From Antitrichia curtipendula (Eukaryota; Streptophyta; Bryopsida; Hypnales; Leucodontaceae), in NCBI GenBank assembly GCA_951230915.1, contig OX579634.1:19060725-19124724 (forward strand): a stretch of DNA of 64,000 nucleotides, in the 5' to 3' direction. The first letter of the stretch is position 1. Each line of letters starts with the position of its first letter. This document shows, piece after piece, positions 13,663-25,127 of this stretch. The translations under genes and the position numbers were made by a program. The notes beneath the pieces are model-generated. The model was not told the DNA's origin. It made no database searches and worked only from the letters and a program-made list of their open reading frames with translations.

Positions 13663-14615
13663 CCCCTAGAGTTTTTTGACTGTGTTTTCATCAAAAACGG
13701 TCCAAAACTGCCATTTCTAATACAAGTACCAAATTTTAGAAAAAACATCCATTTTTGGATAAATGTGACTGTAGGATCTTGTATTAAGCTGTTTTGAGAA
13801 GATGTAGAAAAAATTTCAGAAAGTTCCACCGTGTAGATTGCAAGATATTAGCGTTTGAAGTGACAAAAACCCTTTTTTTGCCCCTGCAAAAAATTGGGCA
13901 GCTGCACTTCACAAGGTCAAATCTTTATGAAATAATTTCCAAAATGGTTGTAACTCTTTGGATTCATTTTTCAAGGCAATTTGATTACGTGCTTGAAATG
14001 TTTTAGATCATTTGGACTTGTACAACACATAGGAAAAAAATAGTAAGTAGAAAGAAGTAGAGAATGATTCGAAATACTAAATTGTTAACCATTTATTTAT
14101 GGAATTGAGAAATGTCAATCCCAATGGTTGCAATAAACAATCTAAATTAAACCTAATGTTTTTTTTGTTTTTTTTCAAAAATATTCAAAAATGAGTAAAA
14201 TAAAGGACTTCAAAGTTTATTTTAGAATAGAGATTTTATAACTGCTTGTAAACTATCCTTAACTAAAACTCCTTATAACTTTCATCTCATTAATGAAAGT
14301 GGAATGATTCAAAGTTTCCCGTGTATGTAAAAATCCAAGAAAGACTAATTTCAAATTTTTAGTTTAAAAAAAAAGTGTTTTTTAAAGAAGTTTTTATTGC
14401 TGCCCAAGTTGTCTGTAGAGCAATGAAATCTACATATCATTCAATAACTTTTTGAAAATGTAGTCAAAAGTTATGAAAATTGTTGGGCCTTAAAGCTACT
14501 CCTCGGGAAAATGTTGTGTTAAAATTTCAAAGGAAAAAAATAAAAATTCCATTCACAGTGAGCTATCCAAAATTGCTATGTTGCCAAAAAACCCCGCACT
14601 TTGGCCCTTTAGGGA
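13663..14615 (+). mobile_element. TTAA-flanked ~0.95-kb non-autonomous element
   Basis: The left end is CCCCTAGAG at 13663 after TTAA (13659-13662); the right end is CCCTTTAGGGA, followed by TTAA (14616-14619). Full family content is present: GACTGTGTTTTCATC near the left end, GGGCAGCTGCACTTCACAAG near 13,898, and GCTATGTTGCCAAAAAACC near the right end. No coding capacity. Confidence 0.88.
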
Positions 14616-14619
14616 TTAA

Positions 14620-17001
14620 ATAGCATGCTTTCTAAATCCGTACAGGCTAGATTCTTCCCTAGAACATACTTCCACTATTCATGAGAGTCTATGCTTGGTT
14701 ACCCTATATCCTATTTTCATCACTTAAAAAATTTGTAGTTTATTCATATGGTGTCCAAAAAATGCATTCTTAGAGAATCTAGAATCTCCTTTTGACTTCC
14801 AACAAGATCCCACCAAAAGTTGTTCAATATAATAATGGCAACCATGCTGAATTGCTTCTTTGTGTGCGATTTAGGTGTTAGTTACCTCACTACCTTGTTG
14901 TACTCAAACCTCAAAGTGATGTCAGCAGCACACTATTGTTTGGGCTCAAAGTGCAGGTTTCATGATCACAGGAGAGTGAAGGTCCAGTCAGACATCTGTT
15001 AATGATGTTGCCGTTCACTTTGCCATGGCATGACAAACGTTGTGTGCCACGTCCTGGTCCATCCATCTCTGTGCCCCTATCGCGGTGCCTACCAAGTTAC
15101 ATGCAGAGGTTCCCAGCTGCCCCACTTGCCAACTCTGGAAGCCCCTCTTTTTATCTCAGAATATCCCAACTTCTTTTGAGACTTTGGCTCATGCTCAGCT
15201 GCCTTTTCGGTCAAATTCCAAATTTCCAGATTTCCAAACTTTTCGAAGCCGACAGCAGCATCTGGGAAGTTTTCTAAGTTGTACCGGCTATATATTTTTC
15301 ATTCAATTCCCAAATTGAACTACAGTAGTTTTTCAAGCAAGGAGTCCGGTTATTTCGTTCTATTTTTTTTAATACAAAATATAACCTTTATAGATTTTTT
15401 TACTGTTTCTTTAGCCAATGTTTTCAAGTTGCAACCGGGTGTTTTTTTTCTTCCCAATTCCACCTGCTAGCTTTGAACTCCCTAGCCGCCCGGGGTTTCT
15501 TCCCTGAATATAGGTCCTCGGTTCAGCTAGGATTGTATCCATGTCCAGAAGTGGGCTGAGTTTTTTTTTTTTTTCTTTCTTTCTGCTGGAGCTCTGTGCT
15601 GCGTCAATTTCCCATGTGCCCAATTGTAATGTACAAGTGCACACAGCAGCAAAAGACAGCGGACCAACTGACAAAACGAAAGCAGTTGAGAGTTGGAGTT
15701 TGGGGTCTTTCAGTTCTTCAGTACAACTGGTGATATAATCATAGTGCATGCAATTGCACGGCCAGTTGCATATCCAGCTGCACTGATTTCATGAAAGCTT
15801 TGCATGTCTTCTTCAGAGAATGGACACATGAAAAAAGAGGGAACTCTCGTAGGGTCAGTTAGTAGTAGCACCTCCTACGCTGTGCATTTTGGTGTGCTGA
15901 TCAGCTTATCTGAAACGAACAACCAGATTCTGTATGCCCGCCTGCGAAGCATCGCTTGAACTTTCATACCCGGTGCTGCTTGAGTTGACATAGATCTCCC
16001 TTTGACTTTTGAACCATGTATTGATGCGGTGATTGTGGTCAGGATGATCCATTCCTGTGCTCTGCACTAGAGTCCAGACTCCAGAGGGGGAGGGGGAGGG
16101 GGAGGAGGACTAAACGCGGGACGAGGATGAACCGTAGAAGGACAGTGTGGCTGAAAAGTGGTCGATGGATGATTTCATTGTTCACTTGGTAGAAACAAAG
16201 AATGTACCTATTGGTTCAATAATCAGAGTAGATTTGGTGACTATTTTGGTCATGAGGGGCCACATCCTTTAAGGGTTAAAGGAAAGGAAGCCTTGTATTG
16301 ACTAAAACTACCTTGCTCAAAAAATGAGTCGGTGCTACAAGGACAAAATCTGTAGTAGTGTAGCTGCTTGTTTTAATCTTAGAAGGATGTAGCCCCATCC
16401 CCATCGCCACCCCCACCCCTATCCCTACCCCTACTCTCACTTGTAATAAAAAAGATAGAACTATAAATCACAAACAGAAAAAATAGATATACAAATTTTA
16501 TTTTCCACTATATTTTCTAATAAATTTAAAAATAAATAAATTTAAATAGACTAAAATAATTGAATAAAAATGGATTCTTAATTTGATAGTTTGTTTATCT
16601 AATTTGAATCAAAAAATTATTGGCAAACTATATAATTTTTCCCCTTACAAGTCCTATGCCTTGACCAAGTCATGTTATAATGGACTGCCCCTCAATTCCT
16701 CACTTTGATTTTGGGCATACAAGTTCATATGGATTTAGAGTTTGTTGGGGCACATGTTACACTAACATCAAATTTTAAATGAGTCATGACCTTCCCACCA
16801 CGAATCTATTATAGCGTGAGAGTGAAGAATGTATGCATTGATAGAAGATTGGTCAAAGATGTGCCGTAGTATCTTGTGCTACCATTTATGGTCATGACAT
16901 TAGATAGAGTAGTAGTTGTGGAGTTGATTGTGCACATCAACTCTACACATGTTCTTTTGGTAATGAACTAGCACTAGTGAAGAAGAAATATCAATAGAAT
17001 C
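14620..17001. other. Gene-free stretch with a locally higher-GC segment
   Basis: About 14,820-16,150 is visibly richer in G and C than its neighbours and contains several overlapping open frames of 60-112 codons on both strands. None carries a recognisable domain, and frames on both strands are equally open, so I do not call a gene. It could be the remnant of a gene or of a larger element. A G-rich run at 16,084-16,110 (repeats of AGGGGG) and a C-rich run at 16,391-16,437 (CCCCATCCCC-like) lie at its right side. A lone TTAA-element end (CCTTTAAGGGTTAA) is at about 16,265. Confidence 0.4.
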
Positions 17002-19855
17002 ACTACAAGAATGTGAGGATTCTATGACTACGTATATGACTACGTTTTCAGTCATTATGGACGTGTATGATTGCTGTAGAAAATTGGTTGTGGCAATCAT
17101 TGTGGACCAATCCTTAATACAAATGACTACGTTTTAATATCACCATCCGTCTTTGTACATGGAAAGTTCATCCATGACATTTTTCTACGTGGTCGTTGAC
17201 GTGGTGATGACTATATGACGTGGCACGGGGGGTATTTCAGTCATATTGTAGTTGCTGAGAGGTTGTTATGGTGGATCCCACTTAGTCCACATGGCAATGT
17301 GTGATTGGGGGGCGATTTTGGTAGGGTTTGGCGTCATCTGCAAGTTGTTGTTCAGTTACAACATAGTACAGTCTCAATTGAGATACAATCATCTTTTCTG
17401 TTGTAGGTTGTAGTATAGTGGCATATGAGTTGTGTATGAGTCATACTACAATACTACTCTACAGAGCTAAATTTTCATAAGAAGGCGTTCATTTACCGTG
17501 GAGTTTGGTTTGTGGCCACTTTGTTACATACAACTGCATGCAAAGTGACTGCAATAGTAAATAACAATTACAACAATGTGAGAGTCCTATGTTAGTTAAG
17601 GATGCCAAGATCTTGACAACAATGTAGGAGACAAAAGAAAATATGGAATAAGTTTGGGTTGGGGACAATCCCAACCATGAATTTGTATTGATAAAGGTCT
17701 TTTAGAAGACGTGCATTAAACATCATGAAGAATGTCTGCTCTGCCTCTACTTTGGGAAACATGAGCGGCAAGTTCGGCTACGAAACTGACCGCATGTCCA
17801 CCTTGAACAAGCTTTGCGGAATAACCATGTAGTGGAACTTGTTGACCCGTCCTATACCATTGATTCTTCCAAGAGCGACCTTCTACTTCATGACACATAA
17901 ATTGACGAGGTAGACGTCATCATACAAAGTGAAGTGCCATAGGCAAAACTCATGTTAGCTGAATGAAACAATGATACTTGTGTCCCCATCAAAATGTATG
18001 CTGCCATATAAATGAGGACCTCGTACCTGCAATGACTATACTGTGACTTCCAGATGGCAAGTGAAACAAACATATGACTATTCAATGACACCAGAGAGAC
18101 TACCGAATAATTACACATGCATTGCATGAGTCGGGAATACATTTTATGACTACATCGTGACTCCTACATGGCAACTGCGATATGACTATTCAATGACAAC
18201 ATAGGGACTACTGAGTGGCTGCACAGTCATTTCGTACTACTACATTGCAAACAACAACGGTTTTTGGAATGCCATTTTTCAAAATGCAAATAAAAAAAGG
18301 ATGTACAAGCCGTGGTTTATATAGCTTACCTCCTTCTTAGAAGTGCTATGCCCCTTCTCCTCCACCACTGTTGCCTTTGACCTTGTCACCACTTTCTTTT
18401 GCAAACACGCACAAAAAAAATTATAATTGAAAATGAAGAGAAGGTGAGGGGATATGAATGGAGTTGAGCTACGTGGTTCACAAGTCCCCTCACCTTCCAC
18501 TGATTCTTAAGTGAATAAAAGCAAAAGCTACGAAGTCCAAGAAAATCAGCTCATTTTTTTGAACAATGAACTTACACAAACCCTAAGAGAACCAAACTTA
18601 GAAAGAACTGTGATACCCAAGAAAAATCAGCTCCTTTTTAGAACAATGAACTTATACAAACCCTAAAATAACCAAACTTAGAAAAAATAAGAGTTGTAAT
18701 ACCTAAGATGGATCAACTCACCTCTTTGCAAGGATGGAGCAACGGTGATAAAAAAACAACAAATGCGGCACAAGAGGCAACAAACACAGTGGTGAAAACA
18801 ACACGTACAGATTACAGAATTGCAATGGTGGTTCTATGGAAATATAGGGTTTTGTCCGTGCCTAGGAGAGAGGTGAAATCTAAGCCGTTTGTGTCATACA
18901 AGGATTTGATTCAATTACATGATGCCACATGACAAACCGGACTTAATGCTAGTATGACTATTCTATGACTACTCTATGACTGTTTGATGACTAATATACA
19001 ATTATTCTATGATTGATCTACAACTACATCCATTCCAATTTAGATTTATAAAATTCCACATAAAAGGTTCAACCACTTCTTGACTTGTCACCCGTGCAAC
19101 CCACTTATGAAAGAAGAACTTTGGAGGAATGAAGTGACATGATTATCATGTCTTGATGTAGCAGATCTTACCACTGGCATTGAGAGATCTCATGCCGCCA
19201 GGCTCTCGGATGGTTGTGATGAGAATGAGCAAGATTTTTCGCAAAATTTGCACTAAAGCCTACAATCCCCTTGATTAGCTAAGCTTCTTGACTTCGGTAA
19301 TTTTCCATGACTATTTAACGTGGCCGCCTTAATTTGCCTCGAACGCGTAAAATGAATTGTTCTAATGTATTCGGAGGGCACATGTTTGTTTCATTTTATG
19401 TAGAAGCACAATCTCAATACTAAGACTAATCGAATCGCAAAACATGCAGTCCACAAAGGAAATGCAAATGTCCAGAATTTGAGCCCTACATACGGTACTT
19501 CATAGTGGATCTCTCAGTTGTTTAAGAGTAATATTGTAATTGTTCACGGAGGTCCATGCAGTCATTACGCAATCGGGATACAATTGATGTACGACTAAGA
19601 CGGTGAACCACGTGGCTTCACAGGTCCACGTTGCGCTTGATAAGGATTAGCTCACTAAAAAAAATAGATGAAAGGACTGTTTGGTCACGGTTCCCACGGA
19701 CTTCATCCATGTGATTGTAATATGACTACAAAATGACTAGTCCCCTGTGCACATCATGCTACGTGTGCAATTACGGAGGTCTAGTCATCGTGCAGTCATT
19801 TAGGATTGTAAGTCATTGTTCAATTGGTTGTGAAAGTGCCCTTTTTCTTGTAGTG
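17002..19855. mobile_element. Non-autonomous CACTA (En/Spm-type) element
   Basis: The left end begins CACTACAAGAATG (17002) and the right end finishes TTCTTGTAGTG (19855), the canonical plant CACTA terminus. The flanking trinucleotides are AAT and AGT, a 3-bp duplication with one mismatch. Both ends are rich in the subterminal motif ATGACTAC or ATGACTATTC in either orientation (for example 17026-17050, 17128, 18071, 18147, 18954-18995, 19721), as expected for the transposase-binding subterminal repeats of this superfamily. The element is 2.85 kb. No TNPA/TNPD-like coding sequence was recognised, so it would depend on a transposase made elsewhere. Confidence 0.82.
18537..18690. repeat. ~79-bp tandem duplication inside the CACTA element
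   Basis: Two units each contain AAATCAGCTC, then GAACAATGAACTTA, then ACCAAACTTAGAAA. They begin near 18,537 and 18,616 and differ by a few substitutions and small indels. Confidence 0.75.
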
Positions 19856-20889
19856 AGTTGGTCATGTGCCAACACTTCACAAACAAAGACTGAGAGGAAT
19901 CAATGGAGCTATGTGCAATAAACAATAAAGCAACGGGTTTGTTATCATACCATGTTTGAGTATTTCAATACCCACCCTTGGCATTGAAATGGAAGTTGGC
20001 TATGTTCAATGTCATCTAAAATCCATTGCAATTGACGTTACAAAAAAATGTCTAAAATCAAGAAAAACATGTCATAATGTCAACTTGTTCAATAAAAACA
20101 AATGCAAAAAATGGGGGTTATAAAGTTCTCTAAATGCTCCACATGTACACCACCTTGATTCCACCTCATTGTGTAACTTAAATTGTTTTATCAACAATGA
20201 ATATGGACCTCTAAGTCGATGTGACACTTCTATGTCTTTTGCAACATTCTAGTAAATGTGCCCATGTTTTATTTTTGATTTCATAAAAAACATATATATC
20301 CTCTATGTCATCTACTTGTTTTTGCTTTGACATCCCTACATTTTTTCCAATATCAACCAAAATTTTGATTCCCATAGGTTCAAAATTTTGTGACACACTA
20401 ATGTCAATGAAAATATGACCCGTTTTTTCAAAACACCACAAAAGGCAAGTTTCTTATCGTGACAACTAGGTACTAGGTTTTATATAAAAATTTGTACTAC
20501 TTGGTGCCTACTTGTTGTCCATTGTACCTTCAAATCAATGGATCTTTACTATTTTTTCAAGTGACCTAAACTTGCAAAATAACCAACAAAATCTAACTTT
20601 AAACACAAATTTTAATCAAATGGCCAAACTAACTAAGGTCAATGTGGTTTGTAAGACAAGAATTCACAATCTACATTTATCAAGCCTAAGTTAAAGACCA
20701 GTTTGTGCCATTTTCAATAACATAAAATTTGTGAAAATCCGTCACTTCTACCAAAATTATGACCAAATGAAGTTTTAAACCTTTAAATGGCAATTCAAAC
20801 CATCTTTCATTTTCTAAGTTACTTCAAGTTTGGATTTTCCTTGGAAAAATGATTGATGAATGAAATTTGATCACTAATCGGTGTTCTAA

Positions 20890-21436
20890 CCCTTAAAGTC
20901 CCAAGGTCATTTTTCTGTCAAAAAACACTAAAAACTCCCATTTTTGTTAAGAATTTAACCATAGGATCCTGTACTTTACTTGTTTGAGATCATGTGGTTA
21001 AAATTTCATCAAATTTTCCCATAAGAATTGGAAGATATTAGTATTCAAAGTTGGACAAAAAGTTTTGTTTCAAGAACAATCATCCTTAGATTGCTTGAAA
21101 AACAAGATCATCTGTAACTTTCTCATCACTAGTCCAAATAGAATGATTCAAAGTTTGACATATAGAAAAATATAATGTTTTAGGAATGAATTTATTTTAA
21201 ATTATTTTAATTTTTTGTGAATTTTTTTGGATTGCCCATTGACCTCTGTTTTTGGGTTTTTGTTCAATAGCTTTTGCTTCCACGCACTAAATGAAATGAA
21301 AAATTATATTCCCAAGAAGCTTATGTGTTTTTCTAGCTTTCCAAATAGTTTTAGTAAATTATGATGAATATTGAGACCATATAAGCCTACCCAAAGTTGC
21401 ATTTTGACTCTATAGGACTAGTGGGATTTTATGGGT
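20890..21436. mobile_element. Short divergent relative of the TTAA elements
   Basis: The left end reads AACCCTTAAAGTCCC and the right end reads ATGGGTTAAA. The interior shares phrases with the 10,465 element (a poly-A stretch with aacactaaaa, an ATAGGATCCTGTACTTTACTTG block). It is about 545 bp. The boundaries are approximate because the termini have diverged. Confidence 0.45.
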
Positions 21437-21904
21437 TAAACTTCATCTACTAATACTATTAATCTACAATTGAAAACTAACTTAAAATTCCACTTTTAGA
21501 TTTTGGATTCCTTCTACTTTTAAAGTTTCTAATCTTGTTCTTTTGGGGTGAGATTAACTAATTTTCATCCAATTTGTCCCCTAAACTTCATTCACTTATA
21601 TCTTACTCGTTTTAGACCTAATTTGTAAATGTTTTATGTTTTTGAAAACCTTAAGACCTATTCTATAAGTTTTAAAAACTATCCTTGAAAATAAATCTAA
21701 CCTCAATGGTTTGAATCTAACTTGAAATTCAGCTAAGGTTAAAAGTTGCTAATAAAAAAATTATAGAAAAGGTAGGGGATTTAGTAACTCACATTGGAAG
21801 GGATCTCATCTATGAGGTGGTCAAAATGCCTTCAAATCCATCTTCATTGTCTACTTAATGTTGTGGAATTAAATACAAGTTGGAAAGTTGAACTTCAAAC
21901 CATT

Positions 21905-22210
21905 AGATGATTTTTGGGGGGTCTGGAGGGCCGTTTCGGGCCTATTCCCGGCGCTATTTCCACCGCAGCAAAAGAACGGCCGCTATCAGAAAAAAAAATT
22001 CAAAAAAAAATTCAAAAGAAAAATTCTTAAAATCTTAAAATGGAAAAACAAGATGAACAATTCTTTCTTTTTTTTTGAATTTTTTTTTTGTATGACGTGG
22101 CAGTCGCTGTGCCATGTCACGCAGCTATTGCGGCGCAGTTCCAGACAGCTTCAGACTCTTGGAACCCTGGGGAACTCGCAGCCCTCCACAGGGGCTAAAA
22201 AACATATAAT
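21905..22210. repeat. Dispersed repeat, GC-rich ends; second copy at 23,765-24,015
   Basis: Both copies contain TGGAGGGCCGTTTC near the start, then an A/T-rich middle, then GACGTGGCAGTC (here) or GACGTGGTAGTC (second copy), then a GGAACTCG-type phrase. The 135-codon open frame over this copy is low-complexity Lys/Phe and matches nothing I recognise, so I do not call it a gene. The family is unassigned; the ends are not well enough defined for a superfamily call. Confidence 0.55.
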
Positions 22211-22760
22211 GTACTTCCTATTCTTCCTTCAGTTTCTTTTTTTCCTCCTTTTTTCCTTCCAAGACTATCCTACTCAATCATTAACATTCTCCTAGTTGAC
22301 TTGGAATTGCAATATTTGTCACAATTTTTTTTAAATAACTACTTAATGCAATCTTCTTGTTTCCTATCCAAATCAAGAATTGTACTAATCTAATTCCTAA
22401 CTGCAAATTTCTAAACTCCCACCTCTTTCTTCCCTTAGCTTGTGGAGTCTTATATATGGAATTCTACATATCTTAGTTGTAAGAAAGCTCTAATTTTTTC
22501 CCCCTTCTAAATGCCTATACTTCCTTCTTTACGTTTGGTGTTTGGTGTATAGAATTGAAGTTTTTTTGCAATGTTTATTATGTTCTAAACCTCTTCTCCT
22601 TCTTTCTTTTATATTAATCCTTTTTTTCTTTGCTAGCCTATGATTTTTTAAACACCTATAAATTTTGTATAATTTTATTTATAGTCTTTGGAGTTTTAAA
22701 ACTAATAGCCTGGAACCAGACAATCCAGAAACAACCCAAGCAAGCAAACACCCATATTAA

Positions 22761-23683
22761 CCCCTAAAGTTCCATGACTATATTTTCACAAAAAACGCTT
22801 GAAAACTGCCATTTTCAGAACAAGTATCAAATTTTTGAAAAAAACTTTTTTTGATAAATCGAACCGTAGGATCTTGTCTTATGTAGTATCAAAAACATGT
22901 AGTAAAAATTGCAGACATTTCCACCGCGTGGATTGCAAGATATATGCATTCAGATTAACTAAAATCATTTTTTCTGCCCTGCGAAAAGCAGGGCAGCTGC
23001 ACTTCACAAGCTCACTTTTCTATGAAAAGATGACCAAAATGATAGTGACTCTTTTTATTATTTTTCCTAAACAAATTGGCCACACGCTTGAAAAATTTCA
23101 GATCATTTGGAATTGTACAACATATAGGAAAGAAATAGTAAGTAAATAGTAGTAGAGAATGATTAAAATAACTAAATTATTAAGAATTTAAATATGGATT
23201 TGAAAAATGCCAATCCCAATGGTCGAAATGTTGTAATAAATATCTTTGTCCTAGAATTCTATCTTCCTTCAAAAATATTGAAATTTGGGTAAGATAAAGG
23301 ATTTCAAAGTTTATTTTAGAGTAGGGAATGCATAATTGCCCACAAACAAAAAATCCTCATAACTTTTGATCCATTGGTCAAAATGGAATGATTAAAAGCT
23401 TTCTATGTATATATAACTCTAGAAAATCAATTTCAAACTTTTGTTTTTAAAAAATGTGATTTTTTCTAATCTGCCCAAATTGCCCAGTTACAAAAAAAAG
23501 TAACATACTAGACTATAACTTTTGACTCCTATTTCCAAATGCCATGAAATTTAGTGCGTATGAGAGACATTCCTCGTCCCCACCTTCTATAAAAGTTTGG
23601 GCGAAAAATATGGAAATCTCTAGTCACACGCACTTGCCCAAAATTTCTATACAACCAAAAAATGCAGCTTGGTCCTTTAGGGG
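22761..23683 (+). mobile_element. TTAA-flanked ~0.92-kb non-autonomous element
   Basis: Left end CCCCTAAAG after TTAA (22757-22760); right end CTTTAGGGG before TTAA (23684-23687). It carries the family blocks CATGACTATATTTTCAC, GGGCAGCTGCACTTCACAAG (about 22,991) and GGTCCTTTAGGGG. A 116-codon open frame across part of it is an accident of the repeat, since other copies do not keep it open. Confidence 0.9.
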
Positions 23684-23764
23684 TTAAAAATCTCCCCCCA
23701 CCTTAGGCCTACCACGTGTTGTTTTGTGATTTGATTTGATGGACCCATGCCTACCAACCTATAG

Positions 23765-24015
23765 TGGCATTAGTGTTTTTGGGGGACAATGGAGGGCCGT
23801 TTCAAGCCCATTCTCCATGTTGTGAACTAGCTAGTGTTGGCTAGAATAAAGAATAAAAATGAAGTAATTAAATTTTTTTAATTTAATTAAAATTTTAATA
23901 AAAAAATCTTATTATTTTTATTTGACGTGGTAGTCCCTTGCCACATTAGACTGTCCCTGTGGTTGAGTTCCCATAGTTTGGGAACTCGGGGGAACTTGCA
24001 ATTTTATAGAGCTAT
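23765..24015. repeat. Second copy of the 21,905 dispersed repeat
   Basis: It shares GGAGGGCCGTTTC, GACGTGGTAGTC and a GGGAACTCGGGGGAACT phrase with the copy at 21,905-22,210, in the same order. The middle is AT-rich and diverged. No coding potential. Confidence 0.55.
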
Positions 24016-24208
24016 AGGATCTCAACTAATGTTTCTTGACTGACTGGGTTGCCACATGTCATCCTAGCATTGACTAGCCCCTTGTCGACTGTTGATTGGG
24101 CCCTTTTTTTTTTTAGACTACCACGAGTTGTCATGCAATAGGCTGGACCCTTAACTTCATGACTATACTTGCTGACATGGTTTGCCATGTGTCAGTGTGC
24201 ATGATTAA

Positions 24209-25123
24209 CCCCTAAAGGCCAGAGACTATGTTTTCACCAAAAATGCTCTACAATTGCTATTCCTAATACAAGTATCAAATTTTAGAAAAAAAATAGTTTT
24301 GGAAAAATTTAACCATAGGAGCTTATATTAAACTAGTTTGAGAAGTTGTGGAAAAAATTTCAGAAATTTTCACCATGTGGATTGCAAAATATTAGCGTTT
24401 GAAGTGACAAAAATCATTTTTTTGTCCTTGCAAAAATCCGGACAGCTGCACTTCACAAGGTCACATTTGTATGAAAAAATGTACAAAATGGTGGTTACTC
24501 TTTGGGTTCATTCTTCAAGGCAAGTTGGCTACATGCTTGAAAAAATTCAGATCATTTGGAATTGTAAAACATATAGGAAAAAATAGTAAGTAGAAAGAGC
24601 TTAAGAATGCTTAAAACATTAAATTGTTAAGAATTTAAATATGGAATTGAAAAATGCCAATCCCAATGGTTGTACTATTGTAATAATCAATCTACACCCA
24701 ACATTTTTATTTTTTCAAAAATATTGAAAATTGAGTTAAGTAAAGGACTTCAACTTTTATCTTAACTACCCTCAAACTAAAACTCCTCATAATTTTCATC
24801 TCATTAATCAAAATGGAATGATTCAAAGCTTCCCTTGTATATATAAATCTAAAGAACTAATTTCAAATTTTTATTTTAAGAAAAAGTAATTTCTAAAGAA
24901 GTTTTTTCAGCTGCCCGAGCTGCCTGCCGACCAATGAAAATGCCATATCATGCAATAACTCTTTAACCAAGTAGTCAAAAGTTACGAAAATTATTGGGCC
25001 TTAAAGCTACTCCTTGGGCACATCTTGTGTGAAAATTTCAAAGAAAAAAAATAAAAATTCCAATCGTAGTGAGCTGCCCAAATTCGCTATGTTGTCAAAA
25101 AACGATGTTTGGTCCTATAGGGG
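24209..25123 (+). mobile_element. TTAA-flanked ~0.92-kb non-autonomous element
   Basis: The left end is CCCCTAAAGG after TTAA (24205-24208); the right end is TATAGGGG before TTAA (25124-25127). The order of internal blocks is the same as in the 13,663 and 22,761 copies. No coding capacity. Confidence 0.9.
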
Positions 25124-25127
25124 TTAA

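Noticed and set aside
15411..15749. 112-codon open frame on the minus strand in the higher-GC segment
   Set aside because: No recognisable domain. The opposite strand is open over part of the same stretch, and the Lys run derives from a poly-T tract.
21888..22295. 135-codon open frame on the plus strand
   Set aside because: Low-complexity Lys- and Phe-rich peptide over a dispersed repeat. The second copy at 23,765 does not keep the frame open.
22799..23149. 116-codon open frame
   Set aside because: It lies inside a TTAA element; the homologous stretches in other copies are interrupted, so it is a repeat artefact.
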